Source: Duffyella gerundensis (lineage in GTDB: Bacteria > Pseudomonadota > Gammaproteobacteria > Enterobacterales > Enterobacteriaceae). Taken from it: a stretch of DNA of 64,000 bases. Location: positions 434,001 through 498,000 of the forward strand of contig NZ_LN907828.1 in NCBI RefSeq assembly GCF_001517405.1, read 5' to 3'. Under the pieces are notes generated by a model, which saw only the letters and a program-made list of their open reading frames with translations, was not told the DNA's origin and did no database searches. Shown here in pieces: positions 57,950 through 64,000 of this stretch; position 1 is the first letter of the stretch; every line of letters begins with the position of its first letter. The position numbers were made by a program, and so were the translations under genes.

Positions 57950-59629
57950 TTACGGGCGCTGTGGCTCGCCGCGCACCGGTTTCTCACCGGCGACAAAGTA
58001 GCTGGCGGTGCTGCGTGGTAACGGTGCCTTGCCACGAATACGGTCGGCGATTTTTTCGCCAATCATAATGGTGGTGGCATTCAGGTTACCGGTGATGATC
58101 AGCGGCATGATGGATGCATCGACCACGCGTAGCGCTTCAACGCCGTGCACACGGCCATCGCCGTCAACCACTGACATTTCATCGTTACCCATTTTGCAGG
58201 TACCGCAAGGATGGTAGGCTGTTTCGCCGTGATTACGCACAAACTCGTCCAGCTGCTCGTCCGTCTGGCAGTCGAGGCCGGGACTGATTTCGCGGCCACG
58301 GTATTTATCCAGCGCCGGCTGATTGATGATTTGGCGCGTGATGCGAATGGCATCGCGGAATTCATGCCAGTCCTGCTCGGATGCCATGTAATTAAACAGA
58401 ATCGACGGGTGCTGGCGCGGATCGCGTGATTTCAGTCGCACGTGACCGCGGCTTGGGGAACGCATCGAACCCACATGACACTGGAAGCCGTGCGCATTGA
58501 CCGCGTTCGAGCCGTTGTAGTTAATCGCCACCGGCAGGAAGTGGTACTGAATGTTCGGCCAGGCGAACTCTTCACGGCTGCGAATAAAGCCGCCCGCTTC
58601 AAACTGGTTGCTGGCGCCAATACCGGTGCCGTTAAACATCCATTCCGCACCGATTTTCGGCTGGTTCCACCATTTCAGGGCCGGATAAATCGACACCGGC
58701 TCTTTACACTCATACTGCAGGTACATTTCAAGGTGGTCCTGCAGGTTTTCGCCGACGCCAGGCAGATCGTGCACCACTGGAATATCGAACTGTTTCAGCA
58801 GAGCGGCCGGGCCAACGCCGGATCGCTGCAGAATCTGCGGCGAAGCGATAGCGCCCGCGCTGAGCAGCACTTCACGGCGCGCACGCGCTTCGTGCACTTC
58901 ATTGCTGTCGCCGAGCATATAGGCCACGCCGACGGCGCGCTTGCCGTCAAACAAGATGCGATCGGTGGTGGCATGGGTGACAATTTTCAGGTTTGGACGG
59001 CTTTTGGCCTGATCCAGATAGCCGCGCGCGGTACTGGCTCGACGACCTTTCGGCGTGACCGTGCGATCCATTGGGCCAAAACCTTCCTGCTGGTAGCCGT
59101 TGAGATCGTCAGTACGCGGATAACCTGCCTGCACACCGGCTTCAATCATCGCTTCGAACAGCACGTTGTTGCCCGCTTTTGGCGTGGCGACGCTCACCGG
59201 GCCGTCGCCGCCGTGATAGTCGTTCGGGCCGATATCGCGGGTTTCCGCTTTGCGGTAGTAGGGCAGGCAATCCAGGTAGCTCCAGGATTCCAGACCGGGT
59301 TCTTTCGCCCAGCCGTCGAGATCCAGAGCGTTAGCGCGGATATAGCACATGCCGTTGATCAGCGACGAGCCACCAAGGCCCTTGCCGCGACCGCATTCCA
59401 TGCGACGGTTATTCATGTAAGGCTCTGGGTCGGTTTCATACGCCCAGTTGTAACGACGGCCTTGCAGAGGGAATGCCAGCGCGGCAGGCATCTGCGTACG
59501 GAAGTCCGCACGGTAATCGGGGCCGCCCGCTTCCAGCAGCAGGACGTTGACGCTGCTGTCTTCGGTCAGGCGCGTCGCCAGCACGTTGCCTGCGGAACCG
59601 GCGCCAATAACAATATAATCAAATTCCAT
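57950..59629 (-). CDS. betA: Choline dehydrogenase
   Basis: This 559-residue GMC oxidoreductase has the FAD motif VIGAGSAGNVLATRLTEDSS, the GMC signatures GRGKGLGGSSLINGMCYIRA and SAGAIASPQILQRSGVG, and the active-site His in YHPCGTCKMG. Length and sequence match E. coli BetA closely. It oxidises choline to betaine aldehyde (and can go on to betaine), at the inner membrane. It is the last gene of betIBA with a strong terminator. The gap to betB is 23 bases. Confidence 0.97.
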   Translation of the reverse strand: MEFDYIVIGAGSAGNVLATRLTEDSSVNVLLLEAGGPDYRADFRTQMPAALAFPLQGRRYNWAYETDPEPYMNNRRMECGRGKGLGGSSLINGMCYIRANALDLDGWAKEPGLESWSYLDCLPYYRKAETRDIGPNDYHGGDGPVSVATPKAGNNVLFEAMIEAGVQAGYPRTDDLNGYQQEGFGPMDRTVTPKGRRASTARGYLDQAKSRPNLKIVTHATTDRILFDGKRAVGVAYMLGDSNEVHEARARREVLLSAGAIASPQILQRSGVGPAALLKQFDIPVVHDLPGVGENLQDHLEMYLQYECKEPVSIYPALKWWNQPKIGAEWMFNGTGIGASNQFEAGGFIRSREEFAWPNIQYHFLPVAINYNGSNAVNAHGFQCHVGSMRSPSRGHVRLKSRDPRQHPSILFNYMASEQDWHEFRDAIRITRQIINQPALDKYRGREISPGLDCQTDEQLDEFVRNHGETAYHPCGTCKMGNDEMSVVDGDGRVHGVEALRVVDASIMPLIITGNLNATTIMIGEKIADRIRGKAPLPRSTASYFVAGEKPVRGEPQRP

Positions 59630-59652
59630 CGGTTACTCCTCAGGATCAAATA

Positions 59653-61125
59653 TTAAAATACGGACTGAAAACGCGTCATCTCAACCTGGATTGATTTGAC
59701 CTGAGTGTAATTTTGCAGGGTCATCAACCCGTTTTCGCGACCGACACCAGAGTGCTTGTAACCGCCGACCGGCATTTCCGCCGCCGACTCGCCCCAGGTG
59801 TTGATCCAGCAAATGCCGGCTTCGATCTGATGAATCACGCGGTGCGCGCGGTTCAGATCGTTGGTGACCACACCGGCGGCGAGACCAAACTCGGTGGCAT
59901 TCGCGCGGCGTACCACTTCTTCTTCGCTTTCATAGGTCAGGATTGACATCACTGGACCAAAGATCTCTTCGCGAACGATCTTCATCTCATCGCGGCAGTC
60001 GGTAAACACCGTCGGTGCAACCCATGCGCCTTCATCAAAGCCTGCACCGGTCAGACGCGTGCCGCCACACAACAGACGTGCGCCTTCGGCAATACCTGAC
60101 TCGATGTAACGCATCACGTTGTCGCGATGGGCAAAGCTAACCAGCGGGCCAAAGTTGGTGTCGGCGTCGGTGAGCGAGCCGGGGCGGATGCGCGCCACGC
60201 GCTCGGCAATTTTCTGCTCAAACGCCGGTTGCAGGGCAGCGGGCACAAATACGCGCGTGCCGTTGGTGCAGACCTGACCGGAGCTGTAAAAATTCGCCAT
60301 CATCGCGATATCGGCTGCCAGATCGAGATCGGCGTCATCAAAGACGATCAGCGGCGATTTGCCACCCAGTTCCATGGTGACATCTTTCAGCGTTGAGCCT
60401 GCGGCGTTTGCCATCACTTTCTTGCCGCTGGCAACGCCACCGGTGAAGGAGACTTTATCGATGCCGTCATGCTCAGTCAGCAGCTGGCCGGTGACCGGGC
60501 CGGTGCCAGGCAGCACGTTGAATACGCCGTTGGGGACGCCCGCCTCGGTATAGATTTCTGCCAGCTTCAGCGCGGTGAGCGGAGTCACTTCGCTTGGCTT
60601 GAAGATCATGGCGTTGCCTGCCGCAAGGGCAGGGGCTGATTTCCACAGTGCGATCTGAATCGGATAGTTCCATGCGCCGATACCGGCCACCACGCCCAGC
60701 GGTTCGCGACGGGTATAGACAAAGGCGGTATCGCGCAATGGGATCTGCTGGCCTTCCAGCGTCGGGATCAGGCCTGCGTAATATTCCAGCACGTCAGCAC
60801 CGGTAACGATATCCACGCTGGCGGTTTCGCTCAGCGGTTTGCCGGTATCCAGCGTTTCCAGTTCAGCCAGCGCATCGTTGCGCTCGCGCAGGATATCGAC
60901 CGCCCGGCGCAGGATGCGCGAACGCTCCATGGCGGTCATCGCTGCCCAGACTTTTTGTCCTTTTTTAGCCGCGTTTACCGCCCGCTCAACGTCCTGCGGG
61001 CCCGCTTCGTGCACCTCGGCCAGCACTTCGCCGTTCGCCGGATTGATGGTCTGAAAAGTTTTTCCTTCCGCAGAAGGAACGTAGGCGCCATCAATGTAGA
61101 GGTGTTGCTCGTTAAATCGGGACAT
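59653..61125 (-). CDS. betB: Betaine aldehyde dehydrogenase
   Basis: The 490-residue aldehyde dehydrogenase has the Glu motif MELGGKSPLIVFDDADLDLA, the catalytic Cys in YSSGQVCTNGTRVFV, and AGIGAWNYPIQIALWKSAPA in the NAD-binding part. It oxidises betaine aldehyde to glycine betaine with NAD(P)+, completing osmoprotectant synthesis from choline. GAAGAG precedes ATG 61125. The gap to betI is only 10 bases. Confidence 0.97.
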   Translation of the reverse strand: MSRFNEQHLYIDGAYVPSAEGKTFQTINPANGEVLAEVHEAGPQDVERAVNAAKKGQKVWAAMTAMERSRILRRAVDILRERNDALAELETLDTGKPLSETASVDIVTGADVLEYYAGLIPTLEGQQIPLRDTAFVYTRREPLGVVAGIGAWNYPIQIALWKSAPALAAGNAMIFKPSEVTPLTALKLAEIYTEAGVPNGVFNVLPGTGPVTGQLLTEHDGIDKVSFTGGVASGKKVMANAAGSTLKDVTMELGGKSPLIVFDDADLDLAADIAMMANFYSSGQVCTNGTRVFVPAALQPAFEQKIAERVARIRPGSLTDADTNFGPLVSFAHRDNVMRYIESGIAEGARLLCGGTRLTGAGFDEGAWVAPTVFTDCRDEMKIVREEIFGPVMSILTYESEEEVVRRANATEFGLAAGVVTNDLNRAHRVIHQIEAGICWINTWGESAAEMPVGGYKHSGVGRENGLMTLQNYTQVKSIQVEMTRFQSVF

Positions 61126-61135
61126 TATCTCTTCC

Positions 61136-61732
61136 TTATCTATTCTGATCGTCAGCCAACTGCTGATGAATGAATTGTGTGGTCAGTGTTCGGGCGACCT
61201 CGGGATCAAAAGGTTTGCGGCTCAGTGCGGCGCGCAACCAAAGCCCATCTATCAGTGCCGCCAGACCGTGTGCGGCCAGGCGGGCTTTATCGCGCGGCAT
61301 TTCACGTCGAAATTCTGCCGCCAGCGAGGAAAAAAGCCGGCTGCTGCTGACCCGCTCAAGGCGATTCAGCTGCGGTTGGTGCATGCTGCTGGACCAGAAA
61401 TCCAGCCAGGCTTTCATCGCTGCCTTATGCACCTGTGTTTCATCGAAGTTGCCTTCAACGATGGCATGAAGCCGCGCTTCGGTGGAGGCATCGGCCAGTG
61501 GCTTGAGCCGGGCAGCAACGGCATCGCGTAGCTGGCGCGTGACATCGCGCATGGTGGCCTCAAGCAGGCCGTTTTTATCTTTAAAGTAATGACTGATGAT
61601 GCCGGTTGATACACCCGCGCGGCGGGCAATCTGGGCGATAGTGGCATCATTCAGGCCCACTTCATTAATCGTACTCAGGGTCGCATCAATCAGTTGCCGA
61701 CGTCGTATCGGCTGCATCCCCACCTTTGGCAT
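61136..61732 (-). CDS. betI: Transcriptional repressor BetI
   Basis: The 198-residue TetR-family protein begins MPKVGMQPIRRRQLIDATLS with TIAQIARRAGVSTGIISHYF as helix-turn-helix, and GNFDETQVHKAAMKAWLDFW in the ligand domain, nearly identical to E. coli BetI. It represses betIBA and betT and is relieved by choline. ATG 61732 (MPKVG) is chosen: it matches BetI and has GGA-rich sequence upstream; a longer frame to 61792 would run through the operator. Confidence 0.96.
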   Translation of the reverse strand: MPKVGMQPIRRRQLIDATLSTINEVGLNDATIAQIARRAGVSTGIISHYFKDKNGLLEATMRDVTRQLRDAVAARLKPLADASTEARLHAIVEGNFDETQVHKAAMKAWLDFWSSSMHQPQLNRLERVSSSRLFSSLAAEFRREMPRDKARLAAHGLAALIDGLWLRAALSRKPFDPEVARTLTTQFIHQQLADDQNR

Positions 61733-61779
61733 TTTTCCTGCTCCGTGCTCATTTCGTACCCCTATTAAAACTTTTTTTG

Positions 61780-61793
61780 ATTGCACGTTCAAT
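61780..61793. promoter_or_regulatory. Candidate BetI operator
   Basis: ATTGCACGTTCAAT is a palindrome (ATTG-N6-CAAT with an ACGT core), 48 bases upstream of betI and about 190 before betT. AATTAATCGATTGAATAATT at 61938-61957 is a looser second candidate nearer betT. Position and symmetry suit BetI control; binding is inferred. Confidence 0.6.
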
Positions 61794-61984
61794 ATAAAAA
61801 GAAAACTTGTTAGGATGTTGCGCTTCGATTGTTACATAAGCGTAGCAGTGGACTACAATCGTCAGCGGTTGTTCACCGTGATGGTTTAGCAGGGTACTTA
61901 ACAGGGAAAATAGCGGTCAGTTATTGACCGATACGGTGAATTAATCGATTGAATAATTAGACATTTAACCAGAGGCTTTTATTG

Positions 61985-64000
61985 ATGATGAATCCACCAT
62001 CCGGTGAAAAAGACAGAATCAATCCTGTTGTGTTTTACACTTCAGCTGGACTGATTCTGACGTTTTCACTGTTGACCATTCTTTTCAGTGGCCAGGCGGC
62101 AGGCTGGATCCTGACCGCAGTTAACTGGGTTTCTGCCACCTTCGGCTGGTATTACATGCTGGCGGCGACGCTCTATATCGTCTTTGTGCTCTATATGGCG
62201 TGCTCGCGCTTTGGTGACATTAAGCTGGGGCCGGAGCAGTCAAAACCGGAGTTCAGTATACTCAGTTGGTCAGCCATGCTGTTCGCGGCGGGCATCGGCA
62301 TCGACCTGATGTTCTTCTCCGTGGCCGAGCCGGTAACGCAATATATGCAGCCGCCGGAAGGCGCCGGGCAAACCATGGAGGCGGCGCGTCAGGCGATGGT
62401 CTGGACGCTGTTCCACTACGGCCTGACTGGCTGGTCGATGTACGCACTGATGGGCATCGCGCTTGGCTACTTCAGCTATCGCTATAACCTGCCGTTGACC
62501 ATTCGCTCGGCGCTGTACCCTATCTTTGGCAAGCGCATCAACGGACCGATTGGTCATACCGTGGATATCGCGGCGGTCGTCGGCACCATTTTTGGTATCG
62601 CCACCACGCTGGGTATTGGCGTCGTGCAGCTCAATTATGGGCTAAAGGTGCTGTTCGATATTCCTGAAGGACTGGCAGCGCAGGCTGGCTTAATCGTCTT
62701 ATCGGTGATTATCGCGACCATTTCGGTGACATCTGGCGTAGATAAAGGCATTCGTATTCTGTCTGAACTCAACGTAGCGCTAGCGGTTGGCCTGATTCTG
62801 TTTGTGCTGTTCTGCGGCAATACTGAGTTTCTGCTGAACGCGCTGGTGCTTAACGTGGGTGATTACATTAATCGCTTTATGGGCATGACGCTGAACACCT
62901 TCGCCTTCGATCGCCCAACTCAGTGGATGAATAGCTGGACGCTCTTTTTCTGGGCCTGGTGGGTTGCCTGGTCGCCGTTTGTTGGCCTGTTCCTGGCGCG
63001 TATTTCGCGTGGACGTACTATTCGTGAGTTCGTACTCGGCACGCTGATCATTCCGTTTACCTTTACGCTGCTTTGGCTGTCGGTATTTGGTAACGCTGCG
63101 CTGTATGAAATTATTCACGGCAACGCAGGATTTGCGCAGGAAGTGATGAACCATGCAGAACGCGGCTTCTACAGCCTGCTGGCACAGTATCCGGCGTTTA
63201 AGCTGAGTGCGTCGGTCGCGACCATCACCGGCATGCTGTTTTATGTCACCTCGGCGGATTCCGGTTCGCTGGTGCTGGGTAACTTCACCTCGAAGCTGAA
63301 AGATATCAACAGCGATGCGCCAAACTGGCTACGTATCTTCTGGTCAGTGGCGATTGGTGTGCTGACGTTGAGCATGCTGATGACCAACGGCATCTCGGCA
63401 CTGCAAAACGCCACGGTGATCATGGGTCTGCCGTTCAGCTTTGTGATCTTCTTTGTGATGGCGGGGCTTTATAAATCGCTGAAGATTGAGGATTATCGAC
63501 GTGCCAGCGCCACGCGTGATACCGCGCCTTACCTGGCCGCAGCGAACGATCGTCTGAGCTGGAAAAAACGGCTGTCACGCCTGATGAACTATCCTGGCTC
63601 GCGTTATACCCAGCATATGATGGAAACCGTGGTGTTCCCGGCAATGCAGGATGTGGCGAAAGAGTTGGAGCTGCGCGGAGGTAAAGTTGCGCTGGAAGCA
63701 GTGCCAGCCGATGAGGAGAACCCATTGGGCTATCTGGATCTGCGTGTGAACCTGGGTGAAGAACAGAACTTTGTTTACCAGGTTTGGCCGCAGCAGTATT
63801 CGGTGCCAGGCTTTACCTATCGCGCCCGCAGCGGTAAATCGACCTATTACCGTCTGGAAACCTTCCTGCTGGAGGGCAGCCAGGGCAACGATTTAATGGA
63901 TTACAGCAAAGAGCAGGTAATTATTGATATTCTCGATCAGTATGAACGTCACCTGAACTTCATCCATCTTCATCGTGAAGCGCCGGGTAGCAACATTACC
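61985..64000 (+). CDS. betT: Choline BCCT transporter BetT (3' end cut by window)
   Basis: The frame is open from ATG 61985 (a second ATG follows at 61988) to the window edge, 672 codons. It matches E. coli BetT throughout: PVVFYTSAGLILTFSLLTIL, LFAAGIGIDLMFFSVAEPVT, the BCCT signature LFFWAWWVAWSPFVGLFLAR and the long soluble C-terminal tail ending YERHLNFIHLHREAPG. E. coli BetT is 677 residues, so only a few codons and the stop are missing. It imports choline with protons under osmotic stress, feeding BetA and BetB. It is divergent from betI. Confidence 0.97.
   Translation, partial: MMNPPSGEKDRINPVVFYTSAGLILTFSLLTILFSGQAAGWILTAVNWVSATFGWYYMLAATLYIVFVLYMACSRFGDIKLGPEQSKPEFSILSWSAMLFAAGIGIDLMFFSVAEPVTQYMQPPEGAGQTMEAARQAMVWTLFHYGLTGWSMYALMGIALGYFSYRYNLPLTIRSALYPIFGKRINGPIGHTVDIAAVVGTIFGIATTLGIGVVQLNYGLKVLFDIPEGLAAQAGLIVLSVIIATISVTSGVDKGIRILSELNVALAVGLILFVLFCGNTEFLLNALVLNVGDYINRFMGMTLNTFAFDRPTQWMNSWTLFFWAWWVAWSPFVGLFLARISRGRTIREFVLGTLIIPFTFTLLWLSVFGNAALYEIIHGNAGFAQEVMNHAERGFYSLLAQYPAFKLSASVATITGMLFYVTSADSGSLVLGNFTSKLKDINSDAPNWLRIFWSVAIGVLTLSMLMTNGISALQNATVIMGLPFSFVIFFVMAGLYKSLKIEDYRRASATRDTAPYLAAANDRLSWKKRLSRLMNYPGSRYTQHMMETVVFPAMQDVAKELELRGGKVALEAVPADEENPLGYLDLRVNLGEEQNFVYQVWPQQYSVPGFTYRARSGKSTYYRLETFLLEGSQGNDLMDYSKEQVIIDILDQYERHLNFIHLHREAPGSNIT

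Overview
The window looks like the chromosome of a gamma-proteobacterium of the Enterobacterales, most likely Erwiniaceae (Pantoea-like). Supporting this are a complete betT / betI-betB-betA osmoprotection locus very close to the Escherichia coli proteins, a dat-ddc pair for 1,3-diaminopropane, yhhW- and ytfH/qorB-like genes, and a BLUF-EAL protein. The genus is inferred, not proven.

Two halves differ in character. Positions 1-23,800 are accessory. They start with the 3' end of a GH94 cyclic-glucan synthase, then hold many single genes (NUDIX, SDR, LysR/TetR regulators, LysE exporter, glutathione S-transferase, O-methyltransferase, aldo-keto reductases, MFS pump), gene fragments, and about ten copies of a dispersed palindromic repeat. 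From 7.28 to 13.56 kb seven repeat copies in one orientation (the first a half copy) separate single genes like beads. Two of the intervals hold orphan tails of polymorphic/CdiA-type toxins, each followed by a putative immunity gene (four toxin tail-immunity pairs, no full-length toxin gene). Positions 13.7-18.7 kb form a cluster of small redox enzymes (CMD-fold protein, two aldo-keto reductases, SDR, ABM monooxygenase) beside a LysR regulator.

Positions 24-64 kb are dense, more GC-rich and free of that repeat. In order: a six-gene sugar operon (TIM-barrel isomerase, binding protein, ABC ATPase, permease, RpiR regulator, PfkB kinase; 24.1-30.4 kb); ddc-dat (30.5-33.3 kb); a run of small stress/detoxification genes (hydrolases, three GNATs, nitroreductase, GST, pirin, MFS with an extra C-terminal domain; 33.8-40.8 kb); an amidohydrolase divergent from an isochorismatase-XapX-XapX-receiver-giant sensor kinase operon (40.9-50.2 kb); a BLUF-EAL photosensor; ytfH/qorB; an NlpA/MetQ lipoprotein; a UvsE-type UV endonuclease; an enolase-superfamily enzyme with an ACS-family transporter; and the bet locus, with betT cut by the right edge only a few codons before its expected end.

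Functionally the right half handles sugar and acid-sugar uptake, osmoprotection, light and UV response and electrophile defence. The left half looks like a site of repeated gain and decay, whose most unusual content is the repeat-bounded orphan toxin-immunity modules.
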